From contig NZ_QGGO01000025.1 of assembly GCF_003148625.1 (NCBI RefSeq), forward strand, positions 1 to 64,000: a DNA stretch of 64,000 nucleotides. The letters are read 5' to 3'. Position numbers and translations under genes: made by a program. The notes below the pieces were generated by a model, which was given only the letters and a program-made list of their open reading frames with translations, was not told where the DNA came from and made no database searches. The DNA comes from Arcicella aurantiaca (GTDB lineage Bacteria > Bacteroidota > Bacteroidia > Cytophagales > Spirosomataceae). Below are positions 35,516 through 44,451 of this stretch, piece by piece (the first letter of the stretch is position 1; the number at the start of each line of letters is the position of its first letter).

Positions 35516-37132
35516 CTAAAACGGTACATCTTGATTTGGTGCTGTACTGCCAAATGGGTTTTGTTGAGGAGGAGGCGGTAAATTATTAATTCTACTTCCC
35601 ATTGTTTTTGCTCCACTTTCAAAGGTATTTGCAGTATCTTCAACCTGAGCAAAAGATTGTAGAGCATCACCACCATAACCACCTCCACTATAATCGGTAG
35701 AATCTAAATCGCAATATTTTGTGTATTTACCGATAAATCTTAATTGAACAGTATCTAAAGACCCCGCACGGTTTTTGGCAAGTATTAACTCTCCCATACC
35801 TGTTACTGAATTTCCTGCTTCGTCTTGGGTAATACCATAATATTCTGGACGGTAAATAAACATTACCATATCGGCATCCTGCTCAATAGACCCCGATTCA
35901 CGTAAATCGGAAAGCTGAGGTTTTTTATCTCCACCACGAGTTTCAACCGCACGGCTCAACTGTGAAAGTGCAATTACAGGAACATCTAATTCCTTCGCTA
36001 ATTGCTTTAATGAACGTGAAATATTCGCAATTTCTTGTTCACGGTTACCAGAACCTTTTCCGCCCGAATCTCCTGACATCAATTGAAGATAGTCAATCAC
36101 AATCATTTGTACATCGTGTTGTGCTTTCAAACGTCTTGCTTTTGCTCTTAATTCTAAGATAGAAAGGGCAGGAGTATCATCAATAAAGATAGGAGCATTG
36201 GTCAATCTACCGATTTTTGCGTGCAACTGAGCCCATTCGTGCGGTAGTAAATTCCCTTTTCTTAATTTTTCAGACTCCAATTCAGCTTCAGCAGAAATCA
36301 AACGATTTACCAACTGAACTGATGACATCTCAAGAGAAAAGAAAGCTACGGCTTGTCCGTGGTCAACGGCAGCATTTCTACAAGCCGAAAGAATCATCGC
36401 AGTTTTACCCATACCCGGACGAGCCGCAATAATGATTAATTCTGTTTTTTGGAAACCTGAAGTTACTCTATCTAAAGCGGTAAAACCCGTTGGAACACCT
36501 GTTAGACCTTCTTTTTGGTTTTTCTTAGATTCTAATTCAACTAAAGCCGCACGCATAATTTGCCCCATGTCGGCATAATTTTTACGGATGTTCGCTTCTG
36601 AAATTCTAAATAATTCTTGTTCAATTTTATCCAAAAGCATGAAAACATCAGTAGTGTCTTCATAAGCCATTTTTTGGATTTCGGCAGAAACATGAATAAG
36701 TTGTCTTTTTAGGGCGTGTTCAACCACAATACGTGCGTGAAACTCAATATTGGCAGCCGAATTCACTCTTTGTGTAAGTTCAGCTAAATATTGAATACCG
36801 CCAGCCATCTCAAGCTCACCTGTTGTAACTAATTGATTTTTAACTGTTAAAAGGTCAATTGGTTCTGAATTAGCAAAAAGCTGAGTAATAGCCCCATAGA
36901 TTCTTTGGTGGGCTTCTTTATAAAATGATTCAACTTTAAGAATATCAATGACATCAGTTAAGGCATCACGTTCCAACATCAATGCACCCAAAACTGCTTC
37001 CTCTAAATCAGTTGCTTGAGGGGGAATTTTTCCTAAACCTGTGTCAAGCCAACGATTTTGAGCAGTTATGCGTCCACCTGCATAAGTACCATTTTTTTTG
37101 AAGTTATTATTATTTTGATTTGCTTGTTCCAT
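35516..37132 (-). CDS. dnaB: Replicative DNA helicase
   Basis: Hexameric replication-fork helicase, 538 residues. The N-terminal DnaB domain (about 38-140, PPQATDLEEAVLGALMLE) binds primase. The RecA-like C-terminal domain has Walker A ARPGMGKTA (about 238-246), the EMSS block, Walker B VIDYLQLM and the arginine-rich ending. After the helicase fold comes a non-conserved tail of about 60 residues (Pro/Gln/Gly-rich) ending NQDVPF, which looks like the single-stranded DNA-binding protein C-terminal tip. No intein. Promoter: TTTG (37204-37207), 20 bp, TATTTTTG (37176-37183) on the minus strand. Confidence 0.96.
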   Translation of the reverse strand: MEQANQNNNNFKKNGTYAGGRITAQNRWLDTGLGKIPPQATDLEEAVLGALMLERDALTDVIDILKVESFYKEAHQRIYGAITQLFANSEPIDLLTVKNQLVTTGELEMAGGIQYLAELTQRVNSAANIEFHARIVVEHALKRQLIHVSAEIQKMAYEDTTDVFMLLDKIEQELFRISEANIRKNYADMGQIMRAALVELESKKNQKEGLTGVPTGFTALDRVTSGFQKTELIIIAARPGMGKTAMILSACRNAAVDHGQAVAFFSLEMSSVQLVNRLISAEAELESEKLRKGNLLPHEWAQLHAKIGRLTNAPIFIDDTPALSILELRAKARRLKAQHDVQMIVIDYLQLMSGDSGGKGSGNREQEIANISRSLKQLAKELDVPVIALSQLSRAVETRGGDKKPQLSDLRESGSIEQDADMVMFIYRPEYYGITQDEAGNSVTGMGELILAKNRAGSLDTVQLRFIGKYTKYCDLDSTDYSGGGYGGDALQSFAQVEDTANTFESGAKTMGSRINNLPPPPQQNPFGSTAPNQDVPF

Positions 37133-37175
37133 TGAAGATAGCTTACACTCAGAAGCAGTTTTTTATACAATTTTA

Positions 37176-37207
37176 CAAAAATAAATTCAGATTTCCGATT
37201 GGACAAA
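37176..37207 (-). promoter_or_regulatory. dnaB promoter, TTTG-N20-TATTTTTG
   Basis: Both Bacteroidota-type boxes are present with 20-bp spacing on the minus strand, giving a leader of roughly 35-40 nt before the dnaB ATG. Confidence 0.65.
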
Positions 37208-37395
37208 TTTTCATTTCAAGCTAATTCACTGAATTTCAAAACAAAAGCAATAAGGAATATTTTTATCTTGTATTTCTAAAACAATACAACTCTTTTTTTA
37301 GTAGATTTATAAATTGAATAAATTCATTTTGAATGATATAAAATGATAGATTTATTCGTTTTAAATAAAAACCAATTGTTTGCTATTAAATACAA

Positions 37396-38394
37396 TTGCT
37401 CCAACTATTAAAAGACCAAATTTTGACAGAAAAAATTATAACCTTAGAAGACGTTGAGTTAGTCGGCTTTCTTGGCGTAGAAAACAGCAATATTAAAGAA
37501 GTTGCTGCCGCATTTCCACAAAGTAAAATTATTTCAAGAGGAAACGAAATTACGATTAGAGGCTCATTGCCAGAAATCGTCAGAATAAATGAAATTCTTG
37601 ATTCTTTAGTTCAGCATTTTCAAAAATATGGTAAAATAACTACTGAGCAAGTACGTTCTTATTTAACTCTCGAAAAACACCCAGAAGAAGAACCTCAAGT
37701 ACATTTAAAAGAAGAGGAAGATGTTTTGTTGTACGGTACAAAGGGTGTTGTAATTAAAGTTAAAACGCCAAATCAACAAAAAATGGTTGAAGCGGCTGCC
37801 AAAAACGATATTGTTTTTGCAATCGGACCAGCAGGAACAGGTAAAACTTATACAGCGGTTGCCATTGCCGTAAAAGCTCTTAAAAATAAGGAAGTTAAGA
37901 AGATAATAATTACCCGACCAGCCGTAGAAGCAGGCGAAAATTTAGGGTTTTTACCGGGAGATTTAAAGGAAAAAATTGACCCGTATTTACGTCCAATTTA
38001 TGATGCTTTGGATGATATGATTCAACCCGAAAAACTTAAATATTTTATTGAAAATCGTGTTATTGAAATTGCTCCTTTAGCGTATATGCGTGGTAGAACT
38101 TTGAATAATGCGTTTATTTTATTGGATGAAGCCCAAAATACGACGCCAATGCAGATGAAAATGTTTTTGACTCGTATGGGAATTCAGTCTAAAGTAATTA
38201 TTACGGGTGATAAAACGCAAATAGATTTACCGACGAAGGTTAAATCGGGCTTGGCAGAGGCAAACCGTATTTTAGACGGTATTAAAGGAATTGCATTTGT
38301 TGAATTAGATGGAAAAGATGTGGTTCGTCACCGTTTAGTACGGGATATTATTATGGCTTATGAAAAATCAGAAGCTGAAAAAGCTGCTCATTGA
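37396..38394 (+). CDS. phoH: PhoH family ATPase
   Basis: 332 residues, PhoH-like ATPase. An N-terminal KH-like region (about 1-110) precedes the P-loop domain with AIGPAGTGKTYTAVAIA (Walker A about residues 142-149), VKKIIITRPAVEAGENLGFLPGD and Walker B FILLDEAQNTTPMQM. There is no ATG at the N-terminus: the frame opens after TAA at 37387, and the candidates are TTG at 37396 or TTG at 37423 (giving MTEKIITLEDV, the typical family start). The function of PhoH is uncertain, probably RNA-related. The secreted metalloprotease gene follows after 36 bp. Confidence 0.92.
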   Translation: MLQLLKDQILTEKIITLEDVELVGFLGVENSNIKEVAAAFPQSKIISRGNEITIRGSLPEIVRINEILDSLVQHFQKYGKITTEQVRSYLTLEKHPEEEPQVHLKEEEDVLLYGTKGVVIKVKTPNQQKMVEAAAKNDIVFAIGPAGTGKTYTAVAIAVKALKNKEVKKIIITRPAVEAGENLGFLPGDLKEKIDPYLRPIYDALDDMIQPEKLKYFIENRVIEIAPLAYMRGRTLNNAFILLDEAQNTTPMQMKMFLTRMGIQSKVIITGDKTQIDLPTKVKSGLAEANRILDGIKGIAFVELDGKDVVRHRLVRDIIMAYEKSEAEKAAH

Positions 38395-38430
38395 TTAATT
38401 GATTTTTAAACTTCGGAGTATATTGGAATT

Positions 38431-39714
38431 ATGAAAAAAATATTTGTACTGATTTTTCTTTTTGTCGCAACATTTAGTTTTGCTCAAGAACGTTGTGGAT
38501 TCGGCTTGAATGAAAAAAATAAGGCTAAAAATCCAGTTTGGTTAAGACAAAAAGCTGAATTTGAATTTCAGTTAAGAGAACGTCAGAAAGAAGAAAAAAA
38601 CGCTAATTCACGTATTCAGGCAAAGGTTTATAAAATTCCTGTGGTTGTTCATGTTATTCATAACAACTCAGCATCTGTAATTGGTGGAGCAAATAATGTT
38701 AATATTTCAGACCAACAAATCAATTCTCAGATTCAAGTGCTAAATGATGATTATAGAAGAAAGTCAGGCACAAATGGATATAATACAAATCCCGTTGGTG
38801 CTGATATGGAAATTGAGTTTGTTTTGGCTACAACCGACCCTAATGGAAATCCTTCAACGGGTATAACACGAACTTATACTACTCAGCAAAGTTTTGATTT
38901 ATTTACTGAAAATCAGAGTATAGCAAATTTAATTCATTGGAATTATGAACGTTATCTGAATATTTGGGTGGTGAGAAGCAACGGCAGAACAATTGGTTAT
39001 TCAGCTTTTCCTTATGATAGTCAATTACAAGGTTTAGAAGCTACTGCCAGTGATATTGCAGGTCAGAATATTTTTGACGGTGTTATTATTGATTATCGAA
39101 ATTTTGGAACTTGTTGTGGTACATTAAGTCAGACTTATAATTTAGGAAGAACAACTACCCATGAAGTTGGGCATTGGTTAGGTTTATTGCATACAACCGC
39201 CGATGAACCTTGTGGAAATGATTTTTGCGATGACACGCCACAGATTGAAGCCTTGAATTTGAATACGACCTGTGTGTCTGTTAGTTCAACTTGTAACGGT
39301 GTAAAACGTACCAATATGATTGAAAACTATATGGATTATTCTCCAGACCGTTGCATGAATATTTTTACTAATGACCAAAAAACTCGTACAAGATTAGCCT
39401 TAGAGTTAAGTTTAAAAAGAAAAAGATTATTAGCAAGTTTAGAAACACTCGCCGAAACAAATAACTTAACGATAAATGTTGAGCCGAATCCTTCCAAAAA
39501 TAACTCATTTATAAAAACACAATTCACAGGGCAAAAAGATGTTAGTATAGTCGTTTATGATTTTTTAGGAACGCTGATTTATCAAGAGAGTTTTGCTAAT
39601 CAAAAAAGTAATTTCTTCTCAATTAAAAATGATTATCTAAAAAGTGGCGAGTACATTGTTAAAGTATTAGCAGGTTCGGAAATAGCTACTCAAAAAATTG
39701 TCGTTCAAAAATAA
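38431..39714 (+). CDS. Secreted M43-type zinc metalloprotease with T9SS sorting domain
   Basis: 427 residues. Signal peptide about 1-18 (FSFAQ). The zinc site is HEVGHWLGLLH (about 244-254, HExxHxxGxxH), followed by a cysteine-rich CGNDFCDDTPQ block and the Met-turn region NYMDYSPDRCMNIFT, all typical of pappalysin/M43 (cytophagalysin-like) proteases. The last about 75 residues (INVEPNPSKNNSF ... KVLAGSEIATQKIVVQK) form a type A sorting domain for the type IX secretion system, so the mature enzyme is secreted or surface-anchored. A terminator follows. Confidence 0.93.
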   Translation: MKKIFVLIFLFVATFSFAQERCGFGLNEKNKAKNPVWLRQKAEFEFQLRERQKEEKNANSRIQAKVYKIPVVVHVIHNNSASVIGGANNVNISDQQINSQIQVLNDDYRRKSGTNGYNTNPVGADMEIEFVLATTDPNGNPSTGITRTYTTQQSFDLFTENQSIANLIHWNYERYLNIWVVRSNGRTIGYSAFPYDSQLQGLEATASDIAGQNIFDGVIIDYRNFGTCCGTLSQTYNLGRTTTHEVGHWLGLLHTTADEPCGNDFCDDTPQIEALNLNTTCVSVSSTCNGVKRTNMIENYMDYSPDRCMNIFTNDQKTRTRLALELSLKRKRLLASLETLAETNNLTINVEPNPSKNNSFIKTQFTGQKDVSIVVYDFLGTLIYQESFANQKSNFFSIKNDYLKSGEYIVKVLAGSEIATQKIVVQK

Positions 39715-39719
39715 AATTC

Positions 39720-39752
39720 AAACTGCTTCTAATAAATGGAAGCAGTTTTTTT
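39720..39752 (+). terminator. Terminator after the metalloprotease
   Basis: AAACTGCTTC pairs with GAAGCAGTTT over a 9-nt loop and is followed by a T-run. Confidence 0.85.
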
Positions 39753-39838
39753 ATGTCTAATTTGATAATAATGTCTCTTTTGAGAAACAAAGTTTTTCTG
39801 ACACGTGTTATCTTATTACAACAAATCCTTTTACAAAC

Positions 39839-40471
39839 ATGGAAAAAGTAGATAAAATTAAACATTCCTACATTGAGTTCTTTTTGGAAAACGGAACTGC
39901 ACCTGCCTCAATTTTTTCATTTACAAAAAAGCTGAAAATGAAAGAAATAGAGTTTTATGACTATTTTAATTCATTTGAGCTTTTAGAAAGTGATATTTGG
40001 CTTGGTTTTTTTAAGGAGACAATATCCAAAATTGAAGCTGATTCTGTTTATGGAACTTATAGCGTTCGTGAGAAACTTTTAGCCTTTTATTATACTTGGA
40101 TTGAAGTCTTGAAAGAAAATAGGAGTTATGTCTCGCAAACATGGAAACTTATTGATAAAAGAAAGTTGAAAACGCCTGTTTTTATGACAGATTTAAAAGT
40201 TGCTTTCAAGGAATATACTCGTGATTTAGTGATGGAAGGAAAAGAAAGCAGAGAAGTTCAGCCACGTAAATATTTAGATGAACGTTATCCTGATGCCTTT
40301 TGGCTTCAATTTTTAATAGTACTTGATTTTTGGGTTAAAGATAAATCAAAAGGTTTTGAACAGACCGATGCCATGATTGAGAAATCTGTAAATACTTCAT
40401 TTGATTTAATTAGTTCGTCAGCACTTGATTCAGTGATTGATTTTGCCAAATTTATGTATCAAAATAGATAA
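39839..40471 (+). CDS. TetR-like protein with degenerate HTH
   Basis: 210 residues, all helical. The N-terminal about 50 residues have the layout of a TetR helix-turn-helix (KIKHSYIEFFLENGTAPASIFSFTKKLKMKEIEFYDYF), but the recognition helix is atypical, with no GVSxGTLYxHF motif. The rest resembles TetR C-terminal ligand domains. It is followed after an 83-bp foldback repeat by an AarF/UbiB-type kinase gene, a pairing that suggests the protein either regulates or assists that kinase. DNA binding is uncertain because of the HTH. Confidence 0.7.
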   Translation: MEKVDKIKHSYIEFFLENGTAPASIFSFTKKLKMKEIEFYDYFNSFELLESDIWLGFFKETISKIEADSVYGTYSVREKLLAFYYTWIEVLKENRSYVSQTWKLIDKRKLKTPVFMTDLKVAFKEYTRDLVMEGKESREVQPRKYLDERYPDAFWLQFLIVLDFWVKDKSKGFEQTDAMIEKSVNTSFDLISSSALDSVIDFAKFMYQNR

Positions 40472-40476
40472 AAGTA

Positions 40477-40545
40477 GCTGTTAGTTTTTGGGTATTAGAA
40501 TTTATTTTTCCATACGCCAATACTCTAAAACTAACACCTTTTTCA
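40477..40545. repeat. Foldback repeat, family A-like
   Basis: TGTTAGTTTTTGGGTATTAG on the left and the imperfect inverse CAATACTCTAAAACTAACAC on the right, in the gap between the TetR-like and kinase genes. Confidence 0.6.
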
Positions 40546-40554
40546 AATAAAGTA

Positions 40555-41874
40555 ATGAAAGAACAAAACTCGATACCTACTTCAAAAGTAGCCAGAGCTA
40601 CTCAATTTGTTAAAACTGGAGTCAAAATTGGTGGTAATTATTTGAAATATAACGTTAAAAAAATAATTGATTCAGAAACTACAAAAGATGAATTACACCA
40701 AGACAATGCTTCCGATATTTATTCTTCATTAAGTGAAATGAAAGGTTCGGCCTTGAAAGTTACTCAGATGTTGAGCATGGATAAAGGAATGTTACCAAGA
40801 GCCTATCGTGAAAAATTTGCGATGTCTCAATATTCTGCTCCTCCACTTTCTGGACCTTTGGTTGTTAAGACTTTTAAAAAGTATTTTGGAAAATCGCCCC
40901 AAGAAATGTTTGATACTTTTGGTATGAATGCCGCTAATGCTGCTTCAATCGGACAGGTTCATAAAGCCACAAAAGATGGAAAAGAATTTGCCGTTAAAGT
41001 TCAATATCCGGGAGTGTCAGAAAGTATTGGAAGTGATTTAAAAATGATTCGTCCGATTGCCATTGCTATGTTTGGGCTAAATGACAAAGATGTGGATAGA
41101 TACATGGGAGAAGTGGCAGAGAAATTGATTGAAGAAACGGATTATAATCTTGAATTGAAGCGTTCTGTCGAAATCTCAGAAGCTTGCTCTCATATTAAAG
41201 GTTTGTTTTTCCCTAAATATTATCCCGAATTTTCTTGCGATAAAATTCTAACGATGGACTGGTTGGAAGGACTACATCTAAACGAGTTCTTAAATACAAA
41301 TCCTTCGCAGGAGGTACGAAACAGTATTGGTCAGTTGCTATGGGACTTTTATGATTTTCAAATTCATACGCTCAAACAAGTTCATGCAGACCCACACCCA
41401 GGCAATTTCTTGATGCGTCAAGATGGGACGTTAGGCGTTATTGATTTTGGATGTATAAAAGTAATTCCAGCATTTTTTTACGATAATTATTTTGCCTTAA
41501 TCAATTTTGATACTTTAGAAGACCACGAAAGAACCGTTGAGATTTTCAAAACCTTAGATTTTATCACTGCCGTTGATTCTGAACAAGAAGCTGAATTTTT
41601 TACAAAACTTTTCAAAGAAATGATTTATTTGTTAGGCAAACCTTTCGCAACTGACGAATTTGATTTTGCCGATGATAATTATTTTGAAAGTGTTTATCAG
41701 TACGCAGAAAAATTACAGAATTTAGATGAACTGAAAAATGCTAAAGTAGCCAGAGGTTCTCAGCATGGGCTTTATATCAATAGAACATATTTTGGTTTAT
41801 ATTCAATTTTAAATGAATTGAGAGCAAAAGTTGTAACAACTCGCCCAGAATGGCTTTGTGCCGTTGGAGCATAA
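40555..41874 (+). CDS. AarF/ABC1/UbiB family atypical kinase
   Basis: 439 residues. The UbiB signature is clear: the KxGQ-like motif KGSALKVTQMLSMD (about 63-76) in place of a glycine-rich loop; an alanine-rich nucleotide loop NAANAASIGQVHKA; a catalytic block HADPHPGNFL (about 280-289) and VIDFG (about 299-303). UbiB/COQ8 proteins are ATPases that support quinone biosynthesis and lipid handling. In a menaquinone-making organism (menD is at 51154) the role may be in quinone or lipid homeostasis. A perfect hairpin terminator follows. Confidence 0.9.
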   Translation: MKEQNSIPTSKVARATQFVKTGVKIGGNYLKYNVKKIIDSETTKDELHQDNASDIYSSLSEMKGSALKVTQMLSMDKGMLPRAYREKFAMSQYSAPPLSGPLVVKTFKKYFGKSPQEMFDTFGMNAANAASIGQVHKATKDGKEFAVKVQYPGVSESIGSDLKMIRPIAIAMFGLNDKDVDRYMGEVAEKLIEETDYNLELKRSVEISEACSHIKGLFFPKYYPEFSCDKILTMDWLEGLHLNEFLNTNPSQEVRNSIGQLLWDFYDFQIHTLKQVHADPHPGNFLMRQDGTLGVIDFGCIKVIPAFFYDNYFALINFDTLEDHERTVEIFKTLDFITAVDSEQEAEFFTKLFKEMIYLLGKPFATDEFDFADDNYFESVYQYAEKLQNLDELKNAKVARGSQHGLYINRTYFGLYSILNELRAKVVTTRPEWLCAVGA

Positions 41875-41875
41875 A

Positions 41876-41922
41876 AAACAATAACGTCGGCGTGATTCAA
41901 AATTTCGCCGACGTTATTGTTT
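41876..41922. terminator. Bidirectional terminator, 17-bp stem
   Basis: AAACAATAACGTCGGCG and CGCCGACGTTATTGTTT are perfect complements. It lies between the kinase gene and the convergent DUF3127 gene. Confidence 0.9.
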
Positions 41923-41942
41923 ACTAAGTCTTAAAACCTATT

Positions 41943-42344
41943 TTAAAAAGGTAAATCTTGGTCGTCAGAGCTAAAAGATGGCAAATCTGCCACAGGAGGA
42001 GCTGTTCTTGGTGCTGGTGCTGCACTAAAACCCTGAGAAGCAGATGCTGCCGCAGGAGAACTTGAAGCTCCACTCGCACTTTCAATTCTATATGCTTTCA
42101 AGTCTGTGTACCAACGTTCGTTATATTCACGTGATTCTACACTGAATGAAATTCTTAATTTTTCTCCTAAAGAATAAGTTTTCAAGTCCGATGCTTTATC
42201 TCCCCAAGCTGTAAAACAAGCTTTTTTAGGATATTGTTCTTCTGTTTCTAATACGAAATCTTGCTTAACCCAAACCCCATTTTTCCCTTGACCCGTTACT
42301 TCGGGTAATACTTTAATCAAATTTCCTTCGAATTCTAAAGCCAT
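41943..42344 (-). CDS. DUF3127 (OB-fold) protein with SSB-like C-terminal tip
   Basis: 133 residues. The N-terminal about 90 residues (MALEFEGNLIKVLPEVTG, WVKQDFVLETEEQYPKKACF) match DUF3127, a small OB-fold-like family of Bacteroidota. A low-complexity Ala/Ser/Pro linker (about 93-122) follows, and the protein ends SSDDQDLPF. This layout of OB-fold, flexible linker and acidic tip ending in Pro-Phe is that of single-stranded DNA-binding proteins. It may bind nucleic acid and recruit replication/repair partners, but this is inferred. Confidence 0.85.
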   Translation of the reverse strand: MALEFEGNLIKVLPEVTGQGKNGVWVKQDFVLETEEQYPKKACFTAWGDKASDLKTYSLGEKLRISFSVESREYNERWYTDLKAYRIESASGASSSPAAASASQGFSAAPAPRTAPPVADLPSFSSDDQDLPF

Positions 42345-42430
42345 TTTTATTTTTATTTTTTATAATTATATTGATTATCAGACTCTTAAAACATAAAATG
42401 ATTTAATAACGTTTCCGCATACTTAAAACC

Positions 42431-42461
42431 TTTGCAAATAACTAAATTTTATCTAATTTTG
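42431..42461 (+). promoter_or_regulatory. tRNA-Leu promoter, TTTG-N19-TAATTTTG
   Basis: TTTG at 42431-42434 and TAATTTTG at 42454-42461, 19 bp apart, ending 11 bp before the tRNA. Confidence 0.75.
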
Positions 42462-42472
42462 TGCTATCAAAT

Positions 42473-42556
42473 GGCGACGTGGTGGAATTGGTAGACACGC
42501 TACTTTGAGGTGGTAGTGGGAGTAATCCTATGGGAGTTCGAGTCTCCCCGTCGTCA
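42473..42556 (+). tRNA. tRNA-Leu (anticodon GAG)
   Basis: Class II tRNA. Acceptor arms GGCGACG and CGTCGTC pair (one G-T), discriminator A. D-arm GGAATTGGTAGACACGC, anticodon stem CTACT/GGTAG with loop TTGAGGT (anticodon GAG, reads CUY), long variable arm and T-arm GGGAG-TTCGAGT-CTCCC. CCA is not encoded. The sequence closely resembles enterobacterial tRNA-Leu(GAG). Confidence 0.95.
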
Positions 42557-42558
42557 CG

Positions 42559-42593
42559 AAAGTCCTTTCAATTAATTTTGAAGGGACTTTTTT
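42559..42593. terminator. Terminator shared by tRNA-Leu and the nucleoside kinase gene
   Basis: AAAGTCCTTTCAA pairs with TTGAAGGGACTTT (one G-T), followed by a T-run. It is only 2 bp after the tRNA. Confidence 0.8.
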
Positions 42594-42602
42594 GTTTGTA
42601 TT

Positions 42603-43241
42603 CTATTCTGTAAAATTTAGCTGAGGAGGCTTTTCGTATAAAAGTGCTTTGTCAACTTTACTAATGATAAAAGCTAAGTCTTTGGGATTATTTACAAAAT
42701 CAAGACTATCTACTTCTACCACTAAAATTTTACCTTCCTTATAATTTTCCGTAAATTCTGAATAATGTTCATTCAAATCTTCAAGATATTTTTCTGAAAT
42801 ATTAGCTTCAAAATCTCTACCTCTTTTTTTGATTTGTGAAACCAATTTTGGCAAACTTGCTTTTAAATAAATCGTTAGGTCAGGAGCTTTAACCGACTTC
42901 ATCATTAAATCAAAAATTCCACGATAGGTTGTATAATCATTAGCAGACATAATTCCAGATTTATACAGATTCATCGCAAAAATGTAAGCATCTTCATAAA
43001 TAGTTCTGTCTTGGATAATTCTTCTATTAGATTTTTGTATCTGTAAAACCTGTTCGTAACGACTTTTTAAAAAGTACATTTGCAAATGAAAAGCCCAGCG
43101 AGGCATATCATCATAGAAGGGTGGAAGATATGGATTTCCTTCAACCGCTTCGTATAAAACTTCCCAGCCAAAATGTTCAGCTAATTTGGCAGCTAAAGTT
43201 GTTTTGCCAGCTCCAATATTTCCCGTAATTGCAATGTGCAT
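42603..43241 (-). CDS. Deoxynucleoside kinase
   Basis: 212 residues. P-loop GNIGAGKTT (about 7-15), the DRTIYEDAYIF block (about 88-98, the DRS/ERS-like motif of the dCK/dGK family) and a lid region with KKRGRDFE. It phosphorylates deoxynucleosides (salvage), most likely deoxyadenosine or deoxyguanosine as in other dGK/dAK-type bacterial enzymes; specificity is not resolvable here. It is a cytosolic, single-gene unit with a shared terminator. Confidence 0.9.
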   Translation of the reverse strand: MHIAITGNIGAGKTTLAAKLAEHFGWEVLYEAVEGNPYLPPFYDDMPRWAFHLQMYFLKSRYEQVLQIQKSNRRIIQDRTIYEDAYIFAMNLYKSGIMSANDYTTYRGIFDLMMKSVKAPDLTIYLKASLPKLVSQIKKRGRDFEANISEKYLEDLNEHYSEFTENYKEGKILVVEVDSLDFVNNPKDLAFIISKVDKALLYEKPPQLNFTE

Positions 43242-43463
43242 GATTTATTTTGTGATGATAATTAGGGTTTCTATTTTGCAAATTTCATTAAAAATTAGCT
43301 AAGAAATTACAAAGCAAATAATTAATTTTTGAATTGTATGATTTTCAAGCAATTAACGCAGAAGAAGAATCATATTGTTTTAAATGAATCAATGCTTTCG
43401 TAACTTTACAAAACAATTTGAAATACTCCGATTGTTTTTGTTTCACTAAAAAAACTGTAACTC

Positions 43464-44441
43464 ATGTTGAAGATGAATCAGTATAGTGTAATTCTTTATT
43501 ATAATTACACGCCCATTCCTGATGCGGAGGCGTACCGTGAAAAACACCACTTATTTTGTTTAGAAAATAATCTTTTGGGTAGGATTATTGTAGCTTCTGA
43601 AGGACTAAACGGCACCGTTTCTGGTCTGAAAGAAGATTGCGACAAGTACATGAATTGGCTTGAGAACGACCCAATTTTTGCTGGTACAAACTTTGATTTT
43701 AAGGTTGAATCTCACCAGAAACACGCCTTCAATAAACTTCATGTAAGAGTAAAAGAGGAAATTGTTAACTCTGATTTACCCGTAAATCCTTTAGAAAGAA
43801 CAGGTACGCATCTTGAACCTGCTGATTTCAAAAATATGTATAAAAACGACCCAGACGTTGTTTTGGTAGATATGAGGTCTAATTATGAACATTCAGTCGG
43901 TCGTTTTAAGGGGGCAATTACATTTGATATGGAGACATTGAGAGAATTGCCAGAGCATATAAGTGAGATTGAGCATTTGAAGAAAAAGAAAATCATTACG
44001 TACTGTACAGGTGGAATCAAATGTGAAAAGGCTTCTGCTTATTTGCTTGACCAAGGCTTCGAAAATGTTTATCAATTGCATGGTGGAATTATTAAATATG
44101 GACTTGAAGAAGGTGGAGAAGATTTTGAAGGGAAATGTTATGTTTTTGATAATAGAGTAACCACAGAAGTAAATTCGGTGAATCCTGAAGTGATTTCAAA
44201 ATGTCATATTTGTGATACCAATTCTGACCACATGATAAATTGTGCTAATCCTGAGTGTAACGAGCATTTAGCGATTTGCCCAAGTTGTTTGAAGGAGATG
44301 GACGGAGCCTGTTCTAATGAATGTAAAGAACATCCAAGAAAGCGTCCATATAATCCAGAGGGATATTATTCAAAACAATCAGATAATTATACCGCTGAAT
44401 TTGGATTTAAGAGTCGCCAAAGAACAAAAGTTGTGTATTAA
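43464..44441 (+). CDS. trhO: tRNA uridine-34 hydroxylase, rhodanese family
   Basis: 325 residues. TrhO (YceA) installs 5-hydroxyuridine at tRNA position 34. The N-terminal acylphosphatase-like domain (about 5-95, VSGLKEDCDKYMNWLE) precedes a rhodanese domain with catalytic cysteine in YCTGGIKCEKAS (about 178-189). The C-terminal region has a Cys-rich zinc-type block (CHICDTNSDH, CANPECNEH, CPSCLKEM) as in the long form of the family. Start at ATG 43464, or M4 at 43473 as in many homologues. The 222-bp upstream gap shows only AT-rich DNA. Confidence 0.93.
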   Translation: MLKMNQYSVILYYNYTPIPDAEAYREKHHLFCLENNLLGRIIVASEGLNGTVSGLKEDCDKYMNWLENDPIFAGTNFDFKVESHQKHAFNKLHVRVKEEIVNSDLPVNPLERTGTHLEPADFKNMYKNDPDVVLVDMRSNYEHSVGRFKGAITFDMETLRELPEHISEIEHLKKKKIITYCTGGIKCEKASAYLLDQGFENVYQLHGGIIKYGLEEGGEDFEGKCYVFDNRVTTEVNSVNPEVISKCHICDTNSDHMINCANPECNEHLAICPSCLKEMDGACSNECKEHPRKRPYNPEGYYSKQSDNYTAEFGFKSRQRTKVVY

Positions 44442-44451
44442 TTTTGATAAT

